Shown piece after piece: positions 9,510-18,310 of a DNA stretch of 64,000 nt (within the stretch, counting starts at the first letter, position 1; every line of letters starts with the position of its first letter). Position numbers and translations under genes: made by a program. Source of the stretch: Leptolyngbya ohadii IS1 (GTDB lineage Bacteria; Cyanobacteriota; Cyanobacteriia; Elainellales; Elainellaceae); contig NZ_NKFP01000006.1 in NCBI RefSeq assembly GCF_002215035.1, positions 756,530 through 820,529 of the forward strand. The letters are read 5' to 3'. The notes under the pieces are model-generated. The model was not told where the DNA came from. It made no database searches and saw nothing but the letters and a program-made list of their open reading frames with translations.

Positions 9510-10913
9510 TTACTTGCCAATGCAAAACTTGCTGAAGATTTGATCCAGCACGGATTCTGTCACCTCTTCTCCAGTGATTTCGCCCAGGGATTGAATGGCT
9601 GCGCGGAGGTCGATCGTCCAAAAGTCGAGGGGCAGTTGGGCGGCGATCGTTTCCTGCACTTGAGCCAAAGCAGTTTGGGCGCGGGTGAGAGCGGCTGCCT
9701 GTCGCTGGTTAATGGCAACGTCGAGGTTTGCAGCCTGAAGCTGATCTGCCTGAATCAGAGTCACGATCGCTTCCTCCAAATCCTCAATGCCCTGCTGCTG
9801 GGCGGCGGCGGTTTGAACGATCGGATGTCCGACGGGAAGATTGGGCAAGGTATCGCTTAAATCAACCTTATTCAGAACAAGCAGCAGCGGACGGTGCTTG
9901 ACCTGCTGGTAAATCTCCTCGTCTTCGAGCGTCCAGCCTGCGACAGCATCGATCGTTAGCAGCACCAGATCGGCGGTTTGGGCAACCTGCTGCGATCGCT
10001 TCACGCCAATTTGCTCGACCCGGTCGGAGGCTTCTCGGATGCCTGCCGTATCCAATACCTGAACGGGGATACCCTGAACGACGAGGTAGGATTCCACCAC
10101 ATCGCGAGTCGTTCCTGGCAGATCGGTGACAATGGCGCGATCGGTGCGGCTCCAGGCATTCAGCAAACTGGATTTACCCACATTCGGGCGACCCACGATC
10201 GCTACCTTAATTCCCGATCGCAAAAGCTCTCCCCGATCGGCAGTGGTAAGAATTTGCTGAACCGATCGCAGCACATCGCTTAACTGGGCACGAATCCAGT
10301 CTTCGTCTAATGGCGGCAGATCATCCTCAAAGTCAATTCGGGCTTCTACTTCTGCCAGAATTTCCAGGCAGGTCGATCTCAAATGACGAATCGGCTGTGC
10401 CAGCTTTCCCTGGAGTCCTGCCAGAGCGGATTGGGCAGCTTGGGCAGACTGTGCGCCTACTAAATCGGAAATGCTTTCTGCCTGGGTGAGATCGATTCTG
10501 CCGTTGAGAAACGCCCGTAGCGTAAATTCCCCCGGCTGTGCCAGTTTTGCCCCCTGTTCCAGACAAAGCTGAAGCACCTGCTGCACTGCCATCATGCCGC
10601 CGTGACAGTGGAACTCCACTACATCTTCGCGGGTATAGGAACGGGGAGACAGCATCAGCATTAGCAACGCTTCATCGATCGCTTGCCAAGTTTGGGGATG
10701 GCGGATTTGCCCGTAGAGAATCCGATGACTTTCCCACGGCTGGTTTCCCGGCGCATCAAACAGCAATCGCGCAATTGAAACCGCCTCCCGACCGGAAAGC
10801 CGCACAATACTAACGCTGCCCTGCTGCGGCACCACGGCTGTAGCAATCGCGGCGATCGTCTCACCCTGATAGATTTTGCCCTGATTCTCCTGTGCCGATG
10901 TGAAATTGACCAT
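9510..10913 (-). CDS. mnmE: tRNA uridine-34 modification GTPase MnmE
   Basis: This 467-residue protein works with MnmG to modify the wobble uridine of certain tRNAs. An N-terminal folate-binding domain (about 1-125), helical segments and an inserted G domain with GRPNVGKS (241-248), GTTRD, DTAGIRE and NKVD are all present. The C-terminus ends in CIGK with the essential cysteine. Length is normal. It is divergent from the coiled-coil gene that begins at 11114. Confidence 0.97.
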   Translation of the reverse strand: MVNFTSAQENQGKIYQGETIAAIATAVVPQQGSVSIVRLSGREAVSIARLLFDAPGNQPWESHRILYGQIRHPQTWQAIDEALLMLMLSPRSYTREDVVEFHCHGGMMAVQQVLQLCLEQGAKLAQPGEFTLRAFLNGRIDLTQAESISDLVGAQSAQAAQSALAGLQGKLAQPIRHLRSTCLEILAEVEARIDFEDDLPPLDEDWIRAQLSDVLRSVQQILTTADRGELLRSGIKVAIVGRPNVGKSSLLNAWSRTDRAIVTDLPGTTRDVVESYLVVQGIPVQVLDTAGIREASDRVEQIGVKRSQQVAQTADLVLLTIDAVAGWTLEDEEIYQQVKHRPLLLVLNKVDLSDTLPNLPVGHPIVQTAAAQQQGIEDLEEAIVTLIQADQLQAANLDVAINQRQAAALTRAQTALAQVQETIAAQLPLDFWTIDLRAAIQSLGEITGEEVTESVLDQIFSKFCIGK

Positions 10914-11113
10914 GCGGTTTGCTCTGCGGTAAGACCTTGCAGGAAGGCAACGATGTCTCTTTTATCCTACTTTCTCATCCTAGCTTCAGCGAAGAGCATC
11001 ACGGTTTCAGCTTGGAGCAATGCTCAGAGATCCCACGAAACGACGTAGGACATAATGGGAGTACACGTGACTACAAATCAAAGCAGCAGGAAAAGTGGGA
11101 CACGATCGCCGAT

Positions 11114-11413
11114 ATGACCAGCAGAGATCCCATTCACTCTCAGATGGAAGCCTTTAGCCTCAGAATTGATCGCTTAGATGAGCGACTGACTCAGCGGCTC
11201 GATCGCATTGCTGAAAACATTGAGGCGATGACCGTTCAGATTGGCTCGTTTAGTGAAGGTCTGGCACGATTAGAACATCAAGTCGATCGGATTGCCACAG
11301 CAACAGAGCAACAGGCAGAAATCGCCAAGACCCAGGCGGAGAACATCCGGCAACAGACCGACACGGTCAATCGGCTGACCCGGCTTGTAGAGCAACTAAT
11401 CGCAACGCCGTAG
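11114..11413 (+). CDS. Short coiled-coil protein of unknown function
   Basis: This 99-residue protein is almost entirely predicted coiled coil: heptad-like runs of Ile/Leu/Val with Arg, Glu and Gln cover residues 10-96 (for example RIDRLDERLTQRLDRIAENI). It has no signal peptide or membrane segment. The ATG at 11114 is preferred; the frame stays open upstream to 10919 but that part looks non-coding. No family function is recognised; similar short coiled-coil proteins exist in cyanobacteria. Confidence 0.6.
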   Translation: MTSRDPIHSQMEAFSLRIDRLDERLTQRLDRIAENIEAMTVQIGSFSEGLARLEHQVDRIATATEQQAEIAKTQAENIRQQTDTVNRLTRLVEQLIATP

Positions 11414-11550
11414 GACGATCGCCCTAACAGATTTGGCAGCGAAGCAAGTTTTTACGGCAGGGGCGAGAAAAAAGGCATAGGGAGAATTGCCCCCGCTCAA
11501 TCATTGAACTAGCCGAATCAATAAATCGACGAATTAATCGGGAAATCAAT

Positions 11551-11578
11551 AAAAAAGAGATACAGACTAGCTGTACCT
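11551..11578 (-). terminator. Rho-independent terminator of the charged-protein gene
   Basis: Read on the minus strand, AGGTACAG and CTGTATCT form an 8-bp stem (one G-T pair) around a 5-nt loop, followed by CTTTTTT. It lies 109 bp beyond the stop of the charged repeat protein and probably ends its transcript. Confidence 0.65.
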
Positions 11579-11686
11579 CCTGGGAATTTGATTTTGAATT
11601 GAACAGCCTGAAGCGAAAGTTTGAACGATGGAAGATGATCGCTTAACAGTCAAGAAAACTGCGATATGCGATCGTTACCCTTGTCT

Positions 11687-12358
11687 CTACGCTTCTTCGT
11701 CTTCCTCATCGAGATCTTCGTCGCCAGAATCGATCGAATCTTCGATGGAGCTTGCGGTGTGCTGGAGGGCTTTTGCTAGGTTGTGCAGTTTGCCCTTGTA
11801 TCCACGCTGTGCCTCGTTTGCCAGTTCGTCAGTTTGGTCGCCTAGTTCATCGAGCAGTTCGATGACTTCTTCGCTCTGGTCTTTCTTGCCGGACAGCAGT
11901 TTTTTGAGCTGTTTCAGGTTGGCAGCAACTTCTTTGTAGGACTCTTCTTTGGACTTGTGAAGAATGTCGTACCACTCGTCGATCATGCCGATCGCAACTT
12001 CCATATCGATCTCTGCAATGTCGTGCCCATTGAAGATTTCGAGCAGCCCGTCTAGCTCCTGTGCTTCATCAATTTCGATGTCATCGCTGGACTTTCCTGC
12101 TTTCACAGAATCGTTCTTGCTGACTTTCGCGTGATCATCCTTCTTGCTCTTTGACTCTGTACGGGATGTAGTCGAATTCTCTTTGGCTTTTTGGTTGTGC
12201 TTTTCTTTGTGATCGTCCTTCTCTACATCCTTCGCTTCGCTATCGTTTTTTCCTTTTGCTTTTGCACGAGATTCAGCGGCGTTTTCTTTCGCTTTTTGAT
12301 TATGCTTTTCGTGCTGTTCTTCAGCAGAAGGCTTGCTCTTTTCGTCTTTAGCTGCCAT
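11687..12358 (-). CDS. Highly charged protein with internal duplication, unknown function
   Basis: This 223-residue protein is not recognised. The start at 12358 is chosen for its AAAGGA Shine-Dalgarno 7 nt upstream; the frame extends 38 codons further without support. Residues 1-100 are very rich in Lys, Glu, Asp, Ala and Ser and contain EKHNQKAKEN twice, about 36 residues apart, each followed by a Ser/Arg/Lys tail. Residues 105-205 are an acidic helical domain rich in LL and ELxD patterns. The protein ends in an Asp/Glu run (DSGDEDLDEEDEEA). Such composition suggests an intrinsically disordered protein that might bind nucleic acid or protein, but this is inference. It is monocistronic, with its own terminator. 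Confidence 0.75.
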   Translation of the reverse strand: MAAKDEKSKPSAEEQHEKHNQKAKENAAESRAKAKGKNDSEAKDVEKDDHKEKHNQKAKENSTTSRTESKSKKDDHAKVSKNDSVKAGKSSDDIEIDEAQELDGLLEIFNGHDIAEIDMEVAIGMIDEWYDILHKSKEESYKEVAANLKQLKKLLSGKKDQSEEVIELLDELGDQTDELANEAQRGYKGKLHNLAKALQHTASSIEDSIDSGDEDLDEEDEEA

Positions 12359-12705
12359 GTGATAATCCTTTGTCAGAATATTTGTCAGAACAACTGTACG
12401 AAAATCAGCATAAAAAGCCTGATTTGCCTCAACCCTCTTTCCAAAGGTCGAATGTAAACCATCCTCCGTCAAAGGGAATGTTTTTGAGAGGATAGGGGAA
12501 GTGAGGAGTGGAGAGTAGGAAGTAGGGGAATGGGAATAGGGAGAATTTTTGAGTGTATTTTTTCTTGCAGGAAGATTGATTATATTGGAACTCCTCTGTT
12601 GCGGTTAGTAGCAGATTCGTGAGAGAGAGGGCATTACCTGCTTTGCTGGTGAAGTGGGTCTGTGTAGAGTTCAGTCCGCGAAGGCACGATGAGGAGTAGA
12701 CGGGC
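12359..12705. other. 347-bp divergent spacer with purine-rich low-complexity tract
   Basis: No gene is seen. Bases 12485-12546 are a G/A-rich run built from GAGTGGAGAGTAGG-like units, similar in composition to the tracts at 18241-18310 and 19085-19148 (which are C/T-rich on this strand). The promoters of the charged-protein gene and the histidine kinase must lie here, but no clear consensus boxes were found. Confidence 0.5.
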
Positions 12706-14781
12706 GTGGTGAAGGAATACCAGTCAGCGCAAGGTGGGGCATTCGGTCTATTTTGGGAGGAGACAGAGGATGCAGTCCTGATTCTTGATCGCCGGAATTG
12801 CTGTATTGCGGTAAGCCAGGCAGTCTGCAAGTTGCTGGGAGTGTCTGAGGGAGAGCTACTCGATCGATCGATCGCCCCCTATATTTCGCTGGAGTGCGGG
12901 CAGTTTCGGCACTTGAAACAGCGTTTAATCCGATTTCAGATTGTTCGTCCTGACCAGCAAGTGCGATCGATCGAAGCCACGATTATTCCGAACCGACGGC
13001 TTCAGCAGGAACTCTGGCTGCTTCACGACGTGACGGTTGACTGGGATTGGGAGAAGGCGATCGAGCGGGCACTGTCTCAGCAGAACATTCCAGAGATTTT
13101 TGCCGAAAATGCCCCCGTGGGGATGCTGGTGCTGGACTGCCAGTCCCGCGTCATGTGGCTCAATCCAACAATGGCAAGAATTACGGGAATGCCGATCGAA
13201 GAACTTTTGGGGCAAGCCGGATGGGATTTTGTACCGGGGGTTGCCCAGCAGCAAATTGCAATCTACGAGCAGGTTCTTGCGACGGGAAAGCCCGTTCTCA
13301 ACGTTGATATCTCTGGCACCCTGCTTCGCCAGCCTGAAATTAAGCGAACCTGGCTAGTTTCCTATTTCCCAATTCAGTCCCCGAGTTCGACGAGCTGCAC
13401 TTGCCCTGCTGAAATCGGGGGCATCGGGGTGATTGTGCGAGACATCACTGAAGTTCAGGAGGTACAGTCTCAGCTTCAGCAGGTGAATGCCGAGCTAGAA
13501 ATCCAAGTGCAGCATCAAACCGCTGAACTTCAGCAGTCTCTCCAATTTGAGGCGATGCTCAAGCGAATTACAGATAAGGTTCGCGATTCCCTTGACGAAA
13601 CCCAGATCTTGCAAACGGCAGTGGAGGAATTGCAGCAGGCACTTGAACCCCTGAGCTGCGATATGGGGCTATATGACCTGGAAAGAAAAATATCTGCGAT
13701 CGCCTACGAATCTATTCAGACAGATGTGCCCGTTGCTAAGGGAACGATCGTTTCCATGAATCTTTACCCGGAGGTGTACGATCGGCTGTTGTCGGGAGAG
13801 CATCTTCACTTTTGCTGGATCTCAAATCGGGATACTCCAGCGGTTCGCCTCTCCCATCAGCAGTTAACGATGCTGGCGGTGCCGATGATGGATGGACAGG
13901 AGGCGATCGGGGATATGTGGCTGTATCGCCCAAATGAGCGACCCTTTGAAGCGGCAGAAATTCGGCTGGTGCAACAGTTCGCCAATCAGTGTGCGATCGC
14001 TTTGCGACAGTCACGGCTTTATCAGGCATCGCAAAAGCAGGTGCATGAGCTGGAGCGGTTGAATCGCCTGAAGGACGATTTTCTCAGCACTGTATCCCAT
14101 GAGCTTCGTACTCCAATGGCGAATCTCAAAATGGCAGTGCAAATGCTGGAACTCCACCTGACTCCCCTGGGGCTCCTAACCGATGCTTCGATTCCGATCG
14201 CCAGCTACTACAAGATCCTGAGTGAAGAGTGCGATCGGGAAATGCTGTTAATTAATGATCTGCTGGATATGGCTCGGTTAGATGCGGAAACGGAGCTGTT
14301 TCAGGTTGCGCCGATCGATTTAACGGTGTGGCTGCCTCACGTCGCGGAGGTATTCCATGCCCGGATGGCACACAAGCAGCAGCAGTTGATGCTGGCGATC
14401 GATCCTGATTTGCCCAGTCTGGCGACCGATTTGTTTTATTTGGAACGGATGGTGGTTGAGCTGTTAACCAACGCCTGCAAATACACGCCAACCGACGAGA
14501 CGATTCAGCTTGCCGCCCAACCTACTTCAGACTGGATTCAGGTTCAGGTGAGGAACACTGGCGTTGAAATCCCCCCCGCAGAGTGCGATCGTATCTTTGA
14601 TAAGTTCTACCGCATTCCCAACAGCGATCCCTGGAAGCACGGCGGCACCGGGCTGGGACTGGCACTGGTGCAGAAAATGGCGTATCGGTTGGGTGGAGCT
14701 ATCCGGGTGGAGAGCGGTTCCGATCGCGGCAAGGGCTACACTTGCTTTACACTGACGCTGCCATATCGTTTGCAGGAATAG
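12706..14781 (+). CDS. PAS-PAS-GAF sensor histidine kinase
   Basis: This 691-residue protein has a PAS-like domain at about 15-115, a second PAS at 125-250 (ENAPVGMLVLDC, ITGMPIEELLG), a coiled coil near 255-285, a GAF domain at about 290-440, HisKA with the phosphoacceptor in SHELRTP (His465) and a HATPase_c domain with N, G1 (IFDKFYR) and G2 (HGGTGLGLALV) boxes to the end. There is no transmembrane segment, so it should be cytosolic. The GTG start has a GAGGAG Shine-Dalgarno at 12690-12695. No response regulator gene lies next to it, making it an orphan kinase. The signal is unknown; no chromophore Cys is obvious in the GAF domain. Confidence 0.92.
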   Translation: MVKEYQSAQGGAFGLFWEETEDAVLILDRRNCCIAVSQAVCKLLGVSEGELLDRSIAPYISLECGQFRHLKQRLIRFQIVRPDQQVRSIEATIIPNRRLQQELWLLHDVTVDWDWEKAIERALSQQNIPEIFAENAPVGMLVLDCQSRVMWLNPTMARITGMPIEELLGQAGWDFVPGVAQQQIAIYEQVLATGKPVLNVDISGTLLRQPEIKRTWLVSYFPIQSPSSTSCTCPAEIGGIGVIVRDITEVQEVQSQLQQVNAELEIQVQHQTAELQQSLQFEAMLKRITDKVRDSLDETQILQTAVEELQQALEPLSCDMGLYDLERKISAIAYESIQTDVPVAKGTIVSMNLYPEVYDRLLSGEHLHFCWISNRDTPAVRLSHQQLTMLAVPMMDGQEAIGDMWLYRPNERPFEAAEIRLVQQFANQCAIALRQSRLYQASQKQVHELERLNRLKDDFLSTVSHELRTPMANLKMAVQMLELHLTPLGLLTDASIPIASYYKILSEECDREMLLINDLLDMARLDAETELFQVAPIDLTVWLPHVAEVFHARMAHKQQQLMLAIDPDLPSLATDLFYLERMVVELLTNACKYTPTDETIQLAAQPTSDWIQVQVRNTGVEIPPAECDRIFDKFYRIPNSDPWKHGGTGLGLALVQKMAYRLGGAIRVESGSDRGKGYTCFTLTLPYRLQE

Positions 14782-14888
14782 CGTGATTTGCAGAAATCGT
14801 TTTTAGAAGTTGTTTTCAGGAATCAAGTAATCTTCAGGAATTCAGTAATTTTCGGGAATTCAGTAATTTTCAGGAATCAAGTGAATGG
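14773..14888. repeat. 18-bp tandem repeats before the methyltransferase gene
   Basis: Four 18-bp units run from 14817 to 14888, for example CAGGAATTCAGTAATTTT, differing at a few positions. Two more degenerate units (14773-14808) reach back over the stop codon of the histidine kinase. The last unit contains the ATG of the methyltransferase and so includes its ribosome-binding region. Confidence 0.8.
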
Positions 14889-15532
14889 ATGCTCGCCAGT
14901 ATGCCCCCGCAACCCAGCGCAATCGTGAACCCATTCTGGACATACTGCGTCAGGTGTTGCCGCCAGCCTGCTCAGTGTTAGAAATTTCGAGTGGAACGGG
15001 AGAACACGCTGTCTTTTTCGCGCCCCGGCTTGCCCCGCGTCTCTGGCTTCCCTCCGATCCTAACCCTCAGGCGCTTGCCAGTATTGCCGCATGGCGGCAG
15101 GAATGTCCGGCACCCAACCTCTATCCGCCGATCGCCCTGGATGCCCGTGATGCAGTGTGGGCAGTAGAGCAAACGCCTTTACCAGAAGTATTGCGCGGGC
15201 TAGATGTAACCCAAACTCCGATTCGGGCGATCGTGAATATCAATATGATCCATATCTCCCCCTGGTCTGCCACTCTGGGACTGATGGCAGGGGCAGATCG
15301 TCTGTTGCCCAGCGGCGGTGTTTTGTATCTCTACGGTCCCTATCGGCGGGAGGGAAGGCATACTGCTCCCAGTAATGCTGCCTTTGACCAGAGCTTGCAA
15401 ATGCAAAATCCCGAATGGGGTGTGCGTGACCTGGAGGCGGTTATGAAAGCGGCGGAGGCAGCAGGTCTAGCCTTTACTAGAATTTGGGAAATGCCTGCGA
15501 ACAATCTGTCAGTGGTGTTCCAGAAGCCCTGA
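14885..15532 (+). CDS. DUF938 SAM-dependent methyltransferase
   Basis: This 215-residue protein matches the DUF938 family of predicted class I methyltransferases. The family start RQYAPATQRNREPIL is present, followed by the SAM-binding glycine motif LEISSGTGEHA and a conserved ININMIHISPW segment. The family substrate is unknown. The gene starts within the last unit of an 18-bp tandem repeat and its stop codon overlaps the first unit of another repeat, so repeats frame it exactly. Confidence 0.85.
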   Translation: MDARQYAPATQRNREPILDILRQVLPPACSVLEISSGTGEHAVFFAPRLAPRLWLPSDPNPQALASIAAWRQECPAPNLYPPIALDARDAVWAVEQTPLPEVLRGLDVTQTPIRAIVNINMIHISPWSATLGLMAGADRLLPSGGVLYLYGPYRREGRHTAPSNAAFDQSLQMQNPEWGVRDLEAVMKAAEAAGLAFTRIWEMPANNLSVVFQKP

Positions 15533-15622
15533 GAAATTAATCTGGAGAAATTAGTCTGGAAATTAATCTGGAGAAATCAGGCTGAGAAATTAGGCTGAGA
15601 AATCAGGCTGAGAAATTAGTTT
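15531..15622. repeat. Seven-unit 12-14-bp tandem repeat after the methyltransferase gene
   Basis: Units such as GAGAAATTAATCTG and GAGAAATCAGGCT are repeated seven times head to tail, beginning in the stop codon of the methyltransferase. The early units are 14 nt and the later ones 13 nt, which indicates separate duplication rounds. Confidence 0.85.
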
Positions 15623-15655
15623 GAGAACTCCTTGGAGCAAACATAATTAAAGGAG

Positions 15656-15680
15656 GGTCTGGACGGGACGGGTTCAGACC
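15656..15680 (+). promoter_or_regulatory. Hairpin just before the 48-residue membrane protein
   Basis: GGTCTGGA (15656-15663) pairs with TTCAGACC (15673-15680) over 8 bp with one G-T pair. The stem ends 8 nt before the Shine-Dalgarno AAGGAGG (15689-15695), so it could influence translation or mRNA stability. Confidence 0.4.
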
Positions 15681-15700
15681 AAACTTCAAGGAGGAATCGC

Positions 15701-15847
15701 ATGGCTGATCCGAATAAGCTGCCGAGTCGTAAGCTGGAGCAAAACATCGACAAAAACACAATCAAAATTGACCCGGTGACGGTGGTAATGGTCATTTTTG
15801 CGCTGCTGCTGCTGCCGCTGTTGTTTTCAGGCTTTCTGTTTCAGTAG
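15701..15847 (+). CDS. 48-residue single-pass membrane microprotein
   Basis: The frame MADPNKLPSRKLEQNIDK... ends in FQ and a TAG stop. A consensus Shine-Dalgarno AAGGAGG lies 5 nt before the ATG. The first 28 residues are polar; residues 29-46 (VVMVIFALLLLPLLFSGF) form one transmembrane helix with almost no tail. The strong ribosome-binding site makes it a believable gene despite its length. I do not recognise it as a known photosystem subunit. It lies 88 bp before the ABC transporter gene and could be co-transcribed with it. Confidence 0.65.
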   Translation: MADPNKLPSRKLEQNIDKNTIKIDPVTVVMVIFALLLLPLLFSGFLFQ

Positions 15848-15935
15848 CTTAATTAAGCCGTTGAATTGAGTTACTGAATTGAGTTATTCCATCCGGCAAG
15901 TGAGTTTCGCAATCTAGCATTTTGAGGCGTTCGCT

Positions 15936-17702
15936 TTGACTTCTCCTCCTCACCCCCAATCCTCTGTCAATTCGCTGCTGCGTGTACTGGGCAGCCTCAG
16001 ACACTATCGCTGGCTGGCGATCGGCGCATTGCTCAGTTCTTTACTGCTAACGGGGGCATATGCAGTCACCCCTCAGCTCTTTCGATGGGGCATCGATCAG
16101 GGGATTGCGGCGCAAAACTCCAGGGTGGTGATGCTCTGTGCGGGGGCGATGGTGCTGGCGGCGATCGGGCGAGGGCTGTTCAACTTTGGACAAAGCTTCT
16201 GGGCAGAGGCGGCTTCCCAGGGCGTTGCCTACGACCTACGAAATCGGATTTTTAGCAAAATTCAGAACCTGAGCTTTAGCTATCACGATCGCTCCCAAAC
16301 CTCCCAGCTGCTCACCCGCGTCACCAACGATATTGATCAGATTCGATCGTTCCTCAGCACTAGCCTGATCCAGGTGATTAGCGGCTTAGTCACCCTGGTA
16401 ACGATCGCCACAATCTTGATTTTGATGAACTGGGAACTTGCCCTGATTACCCTTATGGTGGTTCCCCTCTCCGCCTGGCTGATGGCGCGATTTCTCACCC
16501 GCAATGCCGATCTGTTTCGCCGAGTCCAGGAACAGTTAGGCGATCTGAATGCCGTGCTGCAAGAAAACCTCTTTGGGGTGCGGGTGGTGAAAGCCTATGT
16601 GCGTGAAGGGGCAGAAACCGATCGCTATACGCGGATGAACAAACGCCTGATCGACACCAACATGCAGACGATCCGGGCAATCCGCAATACTTTTCCCTAT
16701 ATCTTCCTGCTCAGCAACCTGGTAACGGTGGTCGTGGTGGGATACGGTGGTGCGGCGGTGATCAACGGCAGATTTTCGATCGGTGAACTGGTCGCGTTCA
16801 ATTCCTACCTGCTGCTGATTTTGCAGCCCATTTTGCTGATTGGATTCGCGGCTCCGGCGATCGCCCAGGCGGCAGCTTCGGCAGAAAGAATTTATGAAGT
16901 GGTGGATGCGGCAGTCGAAATTCGCGATCGTCTCAATGCCGTCCCGTTTGAAACCTGCGGCGGCAGAATTACCTTTGAGAATGTCTGGTTTCGCTATCCT
17001 GGCTCCAGCACCGAGGCTCTGAAGGGCATCTCCTTTGAAACGAAGCCAAAGGAATTGATCGCGATTCTAGGCATGACCGGATCGGGCAAAAGCACGATCA
17101 TGAACCTGATTCCGCGATTCTACGACGTTACCCAGGGGGCAATCCGGATCGACGGACGGGATGTGCGCGATTTTCAGCTTCACAGCCTGCGATCGCATAT
17201 TGGCATCGTCTTCCAGGAAACGACCCTCTTTTCCGGCACGATTCGCGAAAATATTGCCTACGCCAAACCCAATGCCACCCTGGAAGAAGTGATCGAAGTT
17301 GCCAAAACTGCCCAAATCCACGACTTTATCACCAGCCTGCCGGACGGCTACAGCACGATCGTCGGGGAACGGGGCATTGGCTTATCCGGTGGACAAAAAC
17401 AGCGCATCGCGATCGCCCGCACTCTGCTGACCGACTACAGCATTCTCATCCTTGATGACAGCACTTCCGCCGTCGATGCCCGTACTGCAAACGAGATCCA
17501 GACTGCCCTGGATGACTTGATGCGCCGTAAAACCTGCACCTCCTTCGTGATCGCCCAACGAATCAGCACCGTCCGCAACGCCGATCGGATTCTGCTGATG
17601 GACAAAGGCAGGCTCGTCGCCCAGGGCACCCATGAGGAGCTAATGCGAACCAGTCCGCTGTATGGGGTCATTCTGGAATCACAGGTAAAGAAAGGGGGGT
17701 GA
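15936..17702 (+). CDS. ABC transporter, fused permease and ATPase, TM287-like with altered catalytic residues
   Basis: This 588-residue type IV exporter half has a six-helix membrane domain (about 1-310) and an ATPase domain (about 335-585). Walker A GMTGSGKST and the signature LSGGQ are intact. The residue after Walker B is Asp508 (LDDSTSAVD) instead of the catalytic Glu, and the switch His is Gln541 (IAQRIS). This pair of changes is known from the degenerate subunit of heterodimeric exporters such as Thermotoga TM287/TM288. A partner with canonical residues is therefore expected, but none lies in the window. The TTG start at 15936 is the most upstream in-frame start near a GAGG. Substrate unknown. 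Confidence 0.9.
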   Translation: MTSPPHPQSSVNSLLRVLGSLRHYRWLAIGALLSSLLLTGAYAVTPQLFRWGIDQGIAAQNSRVVMLCAGAMVLAAIGRGLFNFGQSFWAEAASQGVAYDLRNRIFSKIQNLSFSYHDRSQTSQLLTRVTNDIDQIRSFLSTSLIQVISGLVTLVTIATILILMNWELALITLMVVPLSAWLMARFLTRNADLFRRVQEQLGDLNAVLQENLFGVRVVKAYVREGAETDRYTRMNKRLIDTNMQTIRAIRNTFPYIFLLSNLVTVVVVGYGGAAVINGRFSIGELVAFNSYLLLILQPILLIGFAAPAIAQAAASAERIYEVVDAAVEIRDRLNAVPFETCGGRITFENVWFRYPGSSTEALKGISFETKPKELIAILGMTGSGKSTIMNLIPRFYDVTQGAIRIDGRDVRDFQLHSLRSHIGIVFQETTLFSGTIRENIAYAKPNATLEEVIEVAKTAQIHDFITSLPDGYSTIVGERGIGLSGGQKQRIAIARTLLTDYSILILDDSTSAVDARTANEIQTALDDLMRRKTCTSFVIAQRISTVRNADRILLMDKGRLVAQGTHEELMRTSPLYGVILESQVKKGG

Positions 17703-17731
17703 GTTTATCCATTCATTAACTCAGCATTTAT

Positions 17732-18064
17732 CTACTCATCTCCCTGCCCTGGCTGCACATCACAAACCACCTCATAAAAGTTAACCTCTGGTGGTTTGGC
17801 AAACAGGGGCTTCATTTTTTTCAAAATTGCTTCATGGTCTTCCGATCGATTGGCTTCCATGTCAGCGGGGCTATCCCAAAAAATAATGGAGATGCCGCGA
17901 TCGGTTCCTGGTTCTTGCAGTAAAAAAGTCCCTTCAAAGCCTTGTCCGTAGGTTGAAACGGCTTCTTCGTAAAGGCTACAGGCTTCGTCAAATTTGCCGG
18001 GCTTGAATTCACCGATCGCAACGTAGGCAAATCTGCGCTTTAAGAAATCTTGAAATTCCGACAT
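17732..18064 (-). CDS. Small ABM-like (dimeric alpha/beta barrel) protein
   Basis: This 110-residue protein has the pattern of antibiotic-biosynthesis-monooxygenase-like proteins: an early strand (YVAIGEFKPGKFDEA), a helix, a central strand pair (GTFLLQEPGTDRGISIIFWDS) and a further helix with an H-E-A-I-L-K segment. Many such proteins bind haem or act as small monooxygenases; others have no known activity. No signal peptide. It converges on the ABC transporter gene with 29 bp between them. Confidence 0.7.
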   Translation of the reverse strand: MSEFQDFLKRRFAYVAIGEFKPGKFDEACSLYEEAVSTYGQGFEGTFLLQEPGTDRGISIIFWDSPADMEANRSEDHEAILKKMKPLFAKPPEVNFYEVVCDVQPGQGDE

Positions 18065-18240
18065 AAATCTACTCAGTTTTTATTACGCTAAACCTGATAA
18101 AGCTCTGCTATTTCCTATACAGAAATGAGATGGTTTCCGGAAATTCTAGGCTTCCTCAAGTCCCCTGTAGCTTAGCGTACTTTTTTGAGGCGATCGGGCA
18201 TTCTTTACCCTTTGTTTCTAATCAGAAAAACAAAAAATTC

Positions 18241-18310
18241 CTTCTCTCCCACCTCCTCATCCCTTCATCCCTTCATCTCCTCACTCCTCCACTCCTCCAC
18301 TCCTCAACAA
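18241..18310. repeat. Pyrimidine-rich low-complexity tract
   Basis: Runs of CCTCATCCCTTCATCCC and CACTCCTCCACTCCTC overlap the last codons of the phosphoribosyltransferase gene, which ends at 18281. The tract therefore encodes its C-terminal SGGVEE. It is the complement type of the purine tract at 12485-12546. Confidence 0.7.

Noticed and set aside
15531-15622. Possible CRISPR-like repeat
   Set aside because: The units are 12-14 nt and directly adjacent, with no spacer sequence.
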